Below, piece by piece: positions 36,167 through 44,483 of a DNA stretch of 64,000 nt; the stretch's first letter is position 1, and each line of letters begins with the position of its first letter. The stretch covers positions 124,001-188,000 of the forward strand of contig CAVQCG010000005.1 in the NCBI GenBank assembly GCA_963710975.1, read 5' to 3'. Position numbers and translations under genes: made by a program. The notes under the pieces were generated by a model. The model did not search any database. It had not been told where the DNA came from and saw only the letters and a list, made by a program, of their open reading frames with translations. The DNA comes from JBBQXH01 sp963710975. Lineage in GTDB: Bacteria; Actinomycetota; Thermoleophilia; Gaiellales; Gaiellaceae.

Positions 36167-37592
36167 CCGTCGTCCTGACGGGGCACCACCTGACCCTCGA
36201 CGAGCTCGTTCGGGCCGCCCGCGAGGGCGAGACGGTCGAGCTTGCGAACACGGCCGTGCGGCAGATGGCGGAGTCGCGCGGCCTGGTCGAACACGTCCTC
36301 GAACGAGGCGACCCCGTGTACGGGATGACCACGGGCGTCGGGATGCGGAAGAAGGTCAGAATCGCGGCCGACGAGCACGAGTCCTTCAACCGTGCGTTGA
36401 TCGTCAATCACCGGATCGGTCAGGGCCCTCCGTTTCCGGAGGATGTCGTTCGCGGCGCCATGGTCCGACTCGCGAACTCGTTCGCAACGGGCCTGCCGGG
36501 CGTGCGCCCGGAGCTCGCAGCGTCCATCGTCGATGCATTGAACACGGGCGAGGCGCCGACCGTTCGTTCGCTCGGGTCGCTCGGCCAGGCCGACCTCGCG
36601 CCGATGGCTGACCTCGCCTACCGGCTCTTCGCCGACGTGCCCCTCGCGCCGAAAGAGGGCGTTGCGCTCCTGAACAGCGGAGCGTTCTCGACGAGCCTCG
36701 CGGCACTTGCCCTTTCGGATGCGACGCGTCTCGCCGACGCGCTGGACGTCGCGGGAGCGCTCGACCTCGAGGCCTTCGCGGCGAACCTGACGATGCTCCA
36801 CCCGAGGGTCGCGCGAGACACGTCCGTACCCCGGCCTGGCGGCGACGGTGCAGCGGCTGCGGAGCGATCCTGGCGGGGAGCTACCTGTGGGAGGAGGGCG
36901 CCGCGCGCAACCTGCAGGACCCGCTGACCTTCCGGTGCATCGCGCAGATGCATGGTGCGCTCCGTGACGTGCTTGCCTTCACGCGGCGCGCCGTCGACAT
37001 CGAGCTCAACGCATCGCAGGACAACCCACTCCCGGTCCCTGACGAACGCCGCATCGTGTCGGTCGCGAACTTCGACGTGCTGCCGCTCGCAGCCGCGCTC
37101 GACTACCTCCGGATCGGGTTCGCGCCAGTGATTGCCGCCGCCTGCGAGCGATCCGTCAAGCTCCTCCAGGGGTATCTGACCGGGCTGCCGGATGGGCTCG
37201 CCCCGCGCTCGGGGCTCGCCGAGAACTCTCCCTCCGAGTTCGGCGTGACGGCGCAGGCGCTTGCGGCCGAGGCGCGTCTCCTTGCCCAGCCCGTCTCCTA
37301 CGAACTCGTCTCGACGATGCATGCCGAGGGGATCGAGGACCGGATGACGATGGCCCCGCTCGCGGCCCGCCGGCTCGCCGAGATGGTGGCCCTCACGGAG
37401 CGGCTCGTCGCCATCGAGCTCGTCCTCGCCTCCCAGGCCGTCGATCTGCGCGGGAAGCGCCCGCTCGGCGAGGCAACGGGACGCGCCTATGCACTCGTGC
37501 GTGAGCGCATCCCGTTCATGGGCGAGGGTGACCCTGTCCCGCACGATCTCGAGCCGGTCGTCGAGCTCGTCCGAAGCGGCGCGTTCGCCTGA
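36163..37592 (+). CDS. Histidine/aromatic ammonia-lyase-fold protein lacking the MIO triad, frameshifted
   Basis: A HAL/PAL-superfamily protein of about 475 residues. It has LTLDELVRAAREG and YGMTTGVG (Tyr53, as in HAL). The segment that in HAL forms the electrophilic MIO prosthetic group (Ala-Ser-Gly in GSVGASGDLAPL) reads GSLGQADLAPM, one residue shorter and without the triad. Later, LQDPLTFRC replaces the HAL QDxYSxRC motif, losing its Tyr. The rest of the fold is kept (NASQDNPLPV, SGLAENSPSEFG). The frame changes near 36830 and 36868, in YPGLAATVQRLRS / ILAGSYLWEEG. An ordinary ammonia-lyase reaction seems impossible; it may catalyse another elimination or addition, or bind a ligand. Confidence 0.8.
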
Positions 37593-37596
37593 CGGC

Positions 37597-37950
37597 TCAA
37601 GCCTTGACGAATACGCGGCCGTCGCGCACGTCGGCCGGGTAGACGGCCACGCGCATCGACGCGTCGTCCCGGCATCGACCTGTCTCGAGGTCGAACTCCC
37701 AGCCGTGCCAGGGGCAGCGCAGCACCGCCTCAGCCGTCAATGCGTACCGGCCCGGAGTCCCGACGACACGCTCTCGGACGGTGCCGAGACAGAGGGGCGC
37801 CCCGCTGTGCGGGCAGCGGTTGCGCACCCCGACGGGGTGACCGCCGAGGGGATCACGGACGACACCCACCTCTCGCCCACCGATCCGGGCGACGAGGCGC
37901 CCGGTGCGCTCGAGCTCCTCGAGCGACCCGACGTCGCGCCATTCAGTCAC
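37597..37950 (-). CDS. Rieske [2Fe-2S] ferredoxin-like protein
   Basis: A 117-residue Rieske protein with CPHSGAPLCLG (Cys46, His48) and CPWHGWEFD (Cys79, His82). Length and lack of a membrane anchor fit a ferredoxin or small subunit for an oxygenase-like partner. GTG 37950 overlaps the stop of the upstream amidohydrolase (GTGA, 37947-37950). No oxygenase alpha subunit is nearby, so its partner is unknown. Confidence 0.88.
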   Translation of the reverse strand: MTEWRDVGSLEELERTGRLVARIGGREVGVVRDPLGGHPVGVRNRCPHSGAPLCLGTVRERVVGTPGRYALTAEAVLRCPWHGWEFDLETGRCRDDASMRVAVYPADVRDGRVFVKA

Positions 37951-39023
37951 GCGGGGACGAGTCCGAGGCGCTCGCCGTAGAGCTCGGCGGCGCTGTCGTG
38001 CATCACGCGCTCGCGCCACGCCTCGGGCAGGCGCTTCAGCATGTAGGCCGGATCGTCACCGTCCCAGTGCGGATAGTCGGACGCGAAGCAGAGGATGTCC
38101 GGCGCACCGGCCGCTTCGAGCATCTCGAAGAGCAGGGCGTCATGGCCGTCCGTGTGCTCGAGGGGCTGCGTCGTGAACCTCACGTGCTCGCGGGCGACCT
38201 CGCTCGGCCTGCGCTCGAGCCACGGGGTGTCAGCCCGAAGCGCGCGCCAGTTCGTGTCGAGCCGCCAGAGAATGCCGGGAAGCCAGGCGAGGCCGCCCTC
38301 GAGAAGAAGCACCTTGAGAGAGGGAAGCCGCTCGAAGACACCGTGGCAGATCAACGAAACGAGGTGCGCCATGATGCTGCCCGCCGACCCGAGCGTGTGC
38401 CACTCGATGTAGAACGTCGGCATGCCGGCACCGCCGGGCGGGGCTGCGAGCCCCATTCCTTCCCCGCCGGAGTGGATCGCGACGGGAAGCCCGCACTCGG
38501 CGGCCGCCTCGAAGATCGGGAGGTACCGAGGCTCGCCGTACGGACGCTCGGAACCGCCGACGAGAGCAACGTGCACGAAGCGTGGATCCTCAGCTACGCG
38601 GCGAATCTCCGCGGCCGCCGCGAGCGGATCCTGCGCAGGGCAGACGATCCCCCCGCGAAGACGCGGATCCGCTTCGAGCCATCGTTCCCGGATCCACTCG
38701 TTGTGAGCCCGCGCGAACTCGGCCGCACGGTACGGGCTCGAGACGAGCGAGACGTAGATCGCGTCGTCGCCGTTGAGGACGCCAGCTCGGACGTCGAAGG
38801 GGTCGAGGACGTCGCGGACGACCTCGGCCGCCGTGGAGCCCGGCGGGTGCGCGCCTTCGTGCTCGATGTCCTGGCGAAAGAACGAGCTCGGGTGCGACCA
38901 CGGATACCCGGGCAGGCCGAGCAAGGGCCCCTGCAGCCGGAACCACTCGCGCTGCGACGGCTCGACGTACTCGAGGAACTCCTCTGCATCGCCGATCTGC
39001 GGATGAATATCGCAGTCGATCAC
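37947..39023 (-). CDS. Amidohydrolase 2-family (ACMSD-like) metal hydrolase/decarboxylase
   Basis: A 358-residue TIM-barrel protein of the amidohydrolase_2 group. Metal ligands are Asp/His in CDIHP, His in LPVAIHSGG and Asp in CFASDYPHWDGD. The closest known functions are nonoxidative decarboxylases and hydrolases of aromatic breakdown. The start GTG 39023 sits 7 nt after a TAGGAT box, without a ribosome site. Coupled to the Rieske protein, it may form a small oxidative-decarboxylative unit. Confidence 0.85.
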   Translation of the reverse strand: MIDCDIHPQIGDAEEFLEYVEPSQREWFRLQGPLLGLPGYPWSHPSSFFRQDIEHEGAHPPGSTAAEVVRDVLDPFDVRAGVLNGDDAIYVSLVSSPYRAAEFARAHNEWIRERWLEADPRLRGGIVCPAQDPLAAAAEIRRVAEDPRFVHVALVGGSERPYGEPRYLPIFEAAAECGLPVAIHSGGEGMGLAAPPGGAGMPTFYIEWHTLGSAGSIMAHLVSLICHGVFERLPSLKVLLLEGGLAWLPGILWRLDTNWRALRADTPWLERRPSEVAREHVRFTTQPLEHTDGHDALLFEMLEAAGAPDILCFASDYPHWDGDDPAYMLKRLPEAWRERVMHDSAAELYGERLGLVPA

Positions 39024-39030
39024 GGTCCCG

Positions 39031-39036
39031 ATCCTA
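39031..39036 (-). promoter_or_regulatory. -10 box for leaderless amidohydrolase-Rieske operon
   Basis: On the minus strand CAAGTAGGATCGGGACC precedes GTG 39023. TAGGAT is 7 nt from the start codon. The string is nearly identical to that before GTG 35066. Confidence 0.5.
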
Positions 39037-40257
39037 CTTGGCCGTCGGCCTCAGCTGGAGCGTCTCCGCGGACAGCATGACCAGAACGAGGGCGACGAGC
39101 GTCGGCACGGCGGTCACCGCGAATGCCCCCTTGAAGCCGACTATCTGGGCTACGAACCCGGCGACGAGCGGGCCCAGGGTGAAGCCGAGGTCGCCGGCGA
39201 AGCGAAACACCCCCACGCCGAGAGCGTAGTCCGAGCGCGGCAGAACGTCCGCCAGCATCGCCGCCGGAGGCACTCCGGCGAACCCTGATGCGACCCCCAG
39301 CAACGCCAGGACGATCCCGAAGAGGATCACCGTGTCGGTCCAGCCGACGACGACGGTCGTGATCGCTAGCGCGGCAAGGGCGGGAACCATGACGAATCGT
39401 CGGCCCTTGCGGTCGGCCAGGCTCCCGGCCGGGTAGAGCACGACGAGCTCCGCGGCCAGGAGCACGGCCAGCACCACCCCGATCCCGACTGTCGACATCC
39501 CCAACGCGTCCCGTGCGAAAAGCGGGATGAGCGTGTCGACGACAGCCGCGATCATCCAGAGGTACGCGAGGTTCGTGACGTTCACCATGACGAACCCGCT
39601 GCGCTTGAAGAGCCTCCCGATCTCCGCCATACCGAGCCGTGTGGCCGACTGACCGTCCTGCGAGAAACCCGCGTGCGGAACGAAGACGAGGTAGAGGAGC
39701 GCTCCGAGGACGGCCGTGCCGGCGGTGAAGAAGAGCGGCGCCGCGACACCGAGGACGTGGGCGATGATCCCCGCGAGGAACCCACCGGCGACGATCGCCA
39801 CGTTGAACGACCCGTAGAAGACGCTCAGCGTCCGCGCGAGCCGGCCGGCCGGAACGAGCTTCAGGATCTCGCTGTACAGCGCCGCGAAGACGAGGGCCGA
39901 CCCGACGCCTGCGGCCCCCCAGGTCACGACGGCGATCCAGTACCCGGGCGCGAGCCCCGTTGCGAGCGCGCCCGCGCCGAGCACGAGCAGTCCGCCGATC
40001 GCCGCCCGGCGCTCCCCGGCCCGGTGGACGACGAAACCGCTCGCGAGATCCGTTCCAAGGCGTGCGAACGCGTACACCGAGATCAGCACTCCCGCGCCGC
40101 CGTAACCGACCCCGAACGACCTGGCGAAGAGCGGCAGGATCGGCAGCACGAGTCCTGCCCCGAACATCATCACGAACGCGACGAGAATCACGGTGCGGAC
40201 GCCGCGATCCGCGAGGATCAGGCGAACCGTGACGCGCTCTGGCGCAGGCGCCGTCAC
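39034..40257 (-). CDS. MFS transporter
   Basis: A 407-residue, 12-helix major facilitator. FVMMFGAGLVLPILPLFARSF is helix 1, and the middle loop YPAGSLADRKGRRFVMV is the family motif A repeat. GTG 40257 lies one base after the stop of the enolase-superfamily gene, so both are in one transcript. It probably carries the substrate or product of that enzyme. The direction of transport cannot be told. Confidence 0.8.
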   Translation of the reverse strand: MTAPAPERVTVRLILADRGVRTVILVAFVMMFGAGLVLPILPLFARSFGVGYGGAGVLISVYAFARLGTDLASGFVVHRAGERRAAIGGLLVLGAGALATGLAPGYWIAVVTWGAAGVGSALVFAALYSEILKLVPAGRLARTLSVFYGSFNVAIVAGGFLAGIIAHVLGVAAPLFFTAGTAVLGALLYLVFVPHAGFSQDGQSATRLGMAEIGRLFKRSGFVMVNVTNLAYLWMIAAVVDTLIPLFARDALGMSTVGIGVVLAVLLAAELVVLYPAGSLADRKGRRFVMVPALAALAITTVVVGWTDTVILFGIVLALLGVASGFAGVPPAAMLADVLPRSDYALGVGVFRFAGDLGFTLGPLVAGFVAQIVGFKGAFAVTAVPTLVALVLVMLSAETLQLRPTAK

Positions 40258-40258
40258 C

Positions 40259-41419
40259 TCACCGGCGTCGGAAAGCGGCGCTGTACCGCTCGCCCGCCAC
40301 GCCCGTCGCCATTGCACCCTCCGAGCGGTAGCGCTCGTGAAGCCGCGAGAGAGCAGCCCGGTCGATCGTGACTCCGAGGCCCGCGTCTTCGGGAACCGGC
40401 AGCGTGCCGTTCTTCGGGCTGTAGTGGCCCTCCTCGATCGCAACATCGGCCGTGAAGCGGAACAGCGACTGGTGCGGTCGGATCATGGACGGCTCCGCGG
40501 CCGTCAGGTGAAGGTACACCGCAGTCATGATCCCGGCGTCACCGCTGTAGCACCAGAAGTCGATCCCGAATGCCTCACACGCGCGCAGGAAATCCTGCGT
40601 CCGGCGGATCCCGCCGAGCTCGGCGACGTCCAGACAGAACGCGTCTGGCACACCGACCCTGACTGCCCTGGCGAGATCCGGCTCGTGCGTCGAGAAGGAG
40701 ACCGGGTAGCCGTCAGCCCGCAGCCGCGCCGTCTCGTCGAGCGTCCGGCACGGGTCCTCGAGCCACCCGACCCCGAGCTGGGCCAGCTCCGAGACGACCC
40801 GTCGCGCCGTGGGAACGGTGAACGCACCGTTCGCGTCGAGGCGTAGCAGCCGGTCGCCGAGCGAGGACGCGAGCGCCCGCACCATCGCGAGCTCCTCGTC
40901 GACGGCCAACACGCCGAGCTTGCCCTCGAACCACGGAGAGCCGTGCTCGGCGACCATCCCCTCGCAGTAGCCGACGACCGCCTCAGGCGTCTCCTCGGCC
41001 CCGTGACGGAGGGCGAAATACTCGGTGAACGCGACGTCGTCGCGGACGCGGCCGCCGAGCAGGTCGACGAGCGGGCGCCCGGCCCGGCGCGCGCGGAGGT
41101 CCCAGAGCGCGATCTCGATCCCGCCGAAGGCACGCCGCGCCGTCGCACTCTCCGACCAGGGCGAGAAGCCGGTGTGGGAGAGAGCACGCCCCTCGCAGCC
41201 GTTCAGGTCGTCGATGCCCAGGCCAACCAGCGTGGAACCGATCGCCTCGACATCGCAAACCAGGTCACCGTGGGGGGTTTCGCCGATTCCGACTACGCCG
41301 TCCTCGTCCTCGACCTCGACGACAGTCGTCGTGAAGCTCCCGAGCGAGCCGAACGCGAACCGGTACGGCGCGACCATCGGGACGTTCGCGGCCGTTGCCC
41401 GGACTGCCTTGATGCGCAT
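40259..41419 (-). CDS. Enolase-superfamily (glucarate dehydratase-like) enzyme
   Basis: A 386-residue protein with the capping domain (residues 1-120) and barrel of the mandelate racemase/muconate-lactonising group. Metal ligands include Asp in RLDANGAFT and Glu in WLEDPC. The segment PVSFSTHEPDLARAVRVGV and the following LDVAELGGIRRTQDF follow glucarate dehydratase. However, the position of its base His (HSNSH region) reads CYSGDAG, and the first Lys of KxK is Glu (FEGKLG), so the chemistry differs. ATG 41419 lies 6 nt after a TAGGTT box and appears leaderless. Acid-sugar dehydration is the family guess. Confidence 0.82.
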   Translation of the reverse strand: MRIKAVRATAANVPMVAPYRFAFGSLGSFTTTVVEVEDEDGVVGIGETPHGDLVCDVEAIGSTLVGLGIDDLNGCEGRALSHTGFSPWSESATARRAFGGIEIALWDLRARRAGRPLVDLLGGRVRDDVAFTEYFALRHGAEETPEAVVGYCEGMVAEHGSPWFEGKLGVLAVDEELAMVRALASSLGDRLLRLDANGAFTVPTARRVVSELAQLGVGWLEDPCRTLDETARLRADGYPVSFSTHEPDLARAVRVGVPDAFCLDVAELGGIRRTQDFLRACEAFGIDFWCYSGDAGIMTAVYLHLTAAEPSMIRPHQSLFRFTADVAIEEGHYSPKNGTLPVPEDAGLGVTIDRAALSRLHERYRSEGAMATGVAGERYSAAFRRR

Positions 41420-41725
41420 GGGGAGAACCTATCGCGGCTCGGCGCCGGCCTGGTGACGAGCTGACTGCGGGGATGTCTGCTCGCGCGCGACCAAGATTCT
41501 CATCTGTCGAGAATTTCGCCCTCCACGCGAAGGTCACGTGAGCAGCATCTCAGCAAGCGGCAAGGTATCTTTGGACGCTTCACGGCGGGCGTGGTGACGA
41601 CTCCGCTGCCGCTGCCTGGACTAACCACTCACCCTGCATCACGTCTCTTTCAGTGCAGGGACTGTTGACACGGAAAGCCCGAGGTGCAATAAGCCGCGAA
41701 GGCGAGGAGAGGGAGGATCGACCCA
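41420..41725 (+). promoter_or_regulatory. 306-bp divergent control region before the Dpp-type operon
   Basis: No gene is seen here. It holds AACCTA at 41426-41431 (TAGGTT on the minus strand, -10 of the enolase-superfamily gene) and an inverted repeat ATTCTC (41496-41501) / GAGAAT (41509-41514) with a 7-nt spacer, which could be an operator. It also holds a perfect -35 hexamer TTGACA at 41665-41670, with only a weak -10 (CAATAA, about 41687-41692) after it. A GGGAGG ribosome site precedes ATG 41726. The operon promoter is therefore most likely at about 41665-41693. Confidence 0.45.
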
Positions 41726-43471
41726 ATGGACGAGACCCAGCACAAGGTCGACCAGATCCGCAAGGAGCGGAGCGAGGTCGAGAACCACATCATCGACGAG
41801 TACGCGGCCGGCAGGCTGAGCCGGCGCGACTTCGTCCGCCGCGGAACGGTGATCGGCATGTCGATCCCGCTGGTCGCGTTCCTGGCTGCAGCCTGCGGCG
41901 GCGGCTCGGACTCGAGTGGCGGCGAGACGACCACTCCGGAAGATACGGGTGGGGCGGCGGCAACCGGCGCAGCCGGCGAGACGACCGAAACGGCTGCGGC
42001 ACCGGCCGGGGGAACCCTCAAGTTCGGGGTTACCACGCCCGCGGGGACGCTCAACCCCGTCACGATTCTCGACCAGGGCGGCCTCTGCATGAACGGCATC
42101 TGCGGCGAGTTCCTCACGCTCTCGATCGGCAAGCCGGAGGTGCTCCCGGCACTCGCCGAGAGCTGGACCCCGAACGACGACCTGACGGAGTGGACCTTCA
42201 AGATCAAAGAGGGCGTCACGTTCAACGACGAAGCCGCCACGCCGATGACGGCAAAGGACGTCGCCTACACATTCAACCTCCATGCCGATCCGGCGAACAA
42301 GGCAAACGCGCTCTCGGCCCTCGGCGGCGTCCTCACGACCGGCAACGCCGTAGCGACCGACGACACGACCGTCGTCTTCACGCTCGACGGGCCGAACTAC
42401 GGCTGGCCGAACATCGTCTCCTCGGACAACTACAACCTGATCATCCTGCCAGAGAACTACGATCCGACCGACTGGGACAACACCTTCATCGGCACTGGGC
42501 CGTTCACGAGAGCGTCGTACACGCCCAAGGTCGGGGCCAGCCTCGTACGCAACGCGAACTACTGGGGCACGCCGCCACTGCTCGACGGCATCGAGGTCAC
42601 GTTCTACGAGGACGAGCAGGCACATATCCTCGCGCTCGTCGGAGGCCAGGTCGACGGCATCGACCAGTTCGGCGCCGTCGGCGGCCAGGCCATCCTCGGC
42701 GATCCCGACAAGTTCACCGTCCTCCAGGCGATCGGCACGCCCCACCGCGAGCTGTCGATGCGCAACGACATGAAGCCGTTCGACGACAAGCGCGTCCGGC
42801 AGGCGATTGCACTGTCGCTGAACCGGCCACAGATCATCGACACGCTCTGGAAGGGACTCGCCGACCTCGGGAACGACAGCCCGATGGCCCCGTTCTATCC
42901 CCAGACGGACACGTCGATCCCGCAGCGGGAGCAGGATCTCGCCAAGGCGAAGCAGCTTCTCTCCGACGCTGGGTACCCGAACGGCTTCAAGACCCAGATG
43001 AACGTCGCCAAGACCGTCGAGGTGCCGCAGTACGCGCAACTCGTCCAGGCGTCGGCCAAGGAGATCGGGGTCGAGATCAACCTCGTCGTCCAGGATCTCT
43101 CGACCTACTATGGCGACGGCGTCTTCGGATCGTCCCCATGGCTCGACTCGATCATGAGCCTCGTCGACTACGCCCACCGGAGCGTGCCGAACACGCTCCT
43201 CCAGGCTCCGCTCACGTCCAAGGGCACGTGGAACGCGGCGCATTTCAAGAACCCGGAATACGACGCGCTCGTCCCGCAGTACATCGAGACGGGCGATCTC
43301 CAGACGCAGAAGAAGATCGCCGGCCAGATCCAGACGCTCCTCCTCGACGAGACGCCCATCATCTACGCCTACTTCTACAAGTTCCTCTCGGGCTTCACGA
43401 ACAACGTCAGCGGCGTCGTGTCGACGGCGGTGGGTCAGGCCTTCTTCGGCCAGACCTCCATCTCCGCATGA
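41726..43471 (+). CDS. Dpp/Opp-type ABC substrate-binding lipoprotein with Tat signal
   Basis: A 581-residue SBP_bac_5 family receptor for peptides or other polar compounds. The N-terminus holds a 30-residue cytoplasmic start, the twin-arginine motif SRRDFVRRG (Arg33-Arg34) and a lipobox ending at Cys57 (LAAAC). It is therefore exported folded and lipid-anchored. A Thr/Ala/Gly/Glu linker precedes the binding domain (TLNPVTILDQGG, then ESWTPNDDLTEWTFKIKEGV). Family members also bind nickel, opines, glutathione and oligosaccharides, so the ligand is open. A hairpin follows its stop. Confidence 0.92.
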   Translation: MDETQHKVDQIRKERSEVENHIIDEYAAGRLSRRDFVRRGTVIGMSIPLVAFLAAACGGGSDSSGGETTTPEDTGGAAATGAAGETTETAAAPAGGTLKFGVTTPAGTLNPVTILDQGGLCMNGICGEFLTLSIGKPEVLPALAESWTPNDDLTEWTFKIKEGVTFNDEAATPMTAKDVAYTFNLHADPANKANALSALGGVLTTGNAVATDDTTVVFTLDGPNYGWPNIVSSDNYNLIILPENYDPTDWDNTFIGTGPFTRASYTPKVGASLVRNANYWGTPPLLDGIEVTFYEDEQAHILALVGGQVDGIDQFGAVGGQAILGDPDKFTVLQAIGTPHRELSMRNDMKPFDDKRVRQAIALSLNRPQIIDTLWKGLADLGNDSPMAPFYPQTDTSIPQREQDLAKAKQLLSDAGYPNGFKTQMNVAKTVEVPQYAQLVQASAKEIGVEINLVVQDLSTYYGDGVFGSSPWLDSIMSLVDYAHRSVPNTLLQAPLTSKGTWNAAHFKNPEYDALVPQYIETGDLQTQKKIAGQIQTLLLDETPIIYAYFYKFLSGFTNNVSGVVSTAVGQAFFGQTSISA

Positions 43472-43480
43472 ACCAGACCA

Positions 43481-43516
43481 CCGTGTGCCGGCGGGAAGAT
43501 TCCCGCCGGCACACGG
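43481..43516 (+). terminator. Perfect inverted repeat between binding protein and permease genes
   Basis: CCGTGTGCCGGCGGGAA (43481-43497) and its exact reverse complement (43500-43516) flank two bases, giving at least a 15-bp stem. There is no U-run, so complete termination is unlikely. In transport operons such hairpins protect or end part of the mRNA, so that the binding protein is made in excess over the membrane parts. Confidence 0.6.
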
Positions 43517-43529
43517 CTCCAGGACGGCC

Positions 43530-44483
43530 GTGACCCGCTTCGTCTTGCGCCGCCTCGGGCTCGCGCTCATCACGCTCTGGCTCGTCAGCGTGATCGTCTT
43601 CGTCGGCGCCCAGGTCCTGCCCGGCAACCCCGGGCGGGCGATCGCCGGCCCATTCGCCGACCAGGCAGTCGTCGTGGCTATCAACAAGCAGCTCGGCTAC
43701 TACGACTCGCTCCTGTCGCGGTACTGGGACTGGTTGAGTGGCTTCCTGCACGGAGACATGGGAACGTCGTACATCTTCAAGGTTCCCGTCTCGGAGCTCA
43801 TCGGCCACGCACTCGTCAACTCGCTCAAGCTGGCGGCCGTTGCGTTCGTGATCGTCGTGCCGCTCAGCATCATCGGCGGTGTCTTCGCGGCCCTCCACGT
43901 CGGTCGCCCGGCCGACCGGGTGATCACGGTCACAGGGCTGTCGCTCTCGACCGTGCCGGACTTCGTCACCGGCATCGTGCTGATCATGGTGTTCGGAATC
44001 TGGCTCGACTGGCTGCCGATCACCGCGACCGCACCGGCAGGGAGCGGCGTCTTCACGCAGATCAAGTATCTCCTCCTTCCCGCGCTCGCACTCACGGCCG
44101 TGCTCTTCGGATACATCGCCCGGATGGCCCGAGCCGGCACCGTGGCCTCGCTCGACTCTGACTACGCACGCACCGCCGTCCTCAAGGGCTTGCCTCGCCG
44201 TACCGTGGTGCGCACGCACGTCCTGCGAAACTCGCTCCTGCCGACGATCACCGTGATCGCGGTTCAGATGGGATACCTCCTCGGTGGGCTCGTCGCGATC
44301 GAGCTGCTCTTCAACTACAACGGCATCGGGCGCCTGATCTACGATGCAGCCCGCAAGAAGGACTTCCCGGTGCTCCAGTCCGGCGTCCTCACGGTGGCGA
44401 TCGTGTACGTCGTCGCGACGCTCGCCGCCGATCTCCTGTACTCGGTGCTGAACCCCCGGATTCGTCACGCAGGGCGCGAATGA
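43530..44483 (+). CDS. DppB-type ABC transporter permease
   Basis: A 317-residue inner-membrane permease starting VTRFVLRRLGLALITLWLVSVIVF, the usual N-terminus of DppB/OppB. The EAA-loop region DYARTAVLKGLPRRTVVRTHVLRN contacts the ATPase. About six membrane helices are present. GTG 43530 has AGGA upstream, and the end overlaps the next permease start (ATGA, 44480-44483). Confidence 0.92.
   Translation: MTRFVLRRLGLALITLWLVSVIVFVGAQVLPGNPGRAIAGPFADQAVVVAINKQLGYYDSLLSRYWDWLSGFLHGDMGTSYIFKVPVSELIGHALVNSLKLAAVAFVIVVPLSIIGGVFAALHVGRPADRVITVTGLSLSTVPDFVTGIVLIMVFGIWLDWLPITATAPAGSGVFTQIKYLLLPALALTAVLFGYIARMARAGTVASLDSDYARTAVLKGLPRRTVVRTHVLRNSLLPTITVIAVQMGYLLGGLVAIELLFNYNGIGRLIYDAARKKDFPVLQSGVLTVAIVYVVATLAADLLYSVLNPRIRHAGRE

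Noticed and set aside
41639..43687. 682-codon minus-strand ORF opposite the Dpp-type binding protein
   Set aside because: Antisense open frame caused by GC codon bias. The Tat-lipoprotein on the plus strand is unambiguous.
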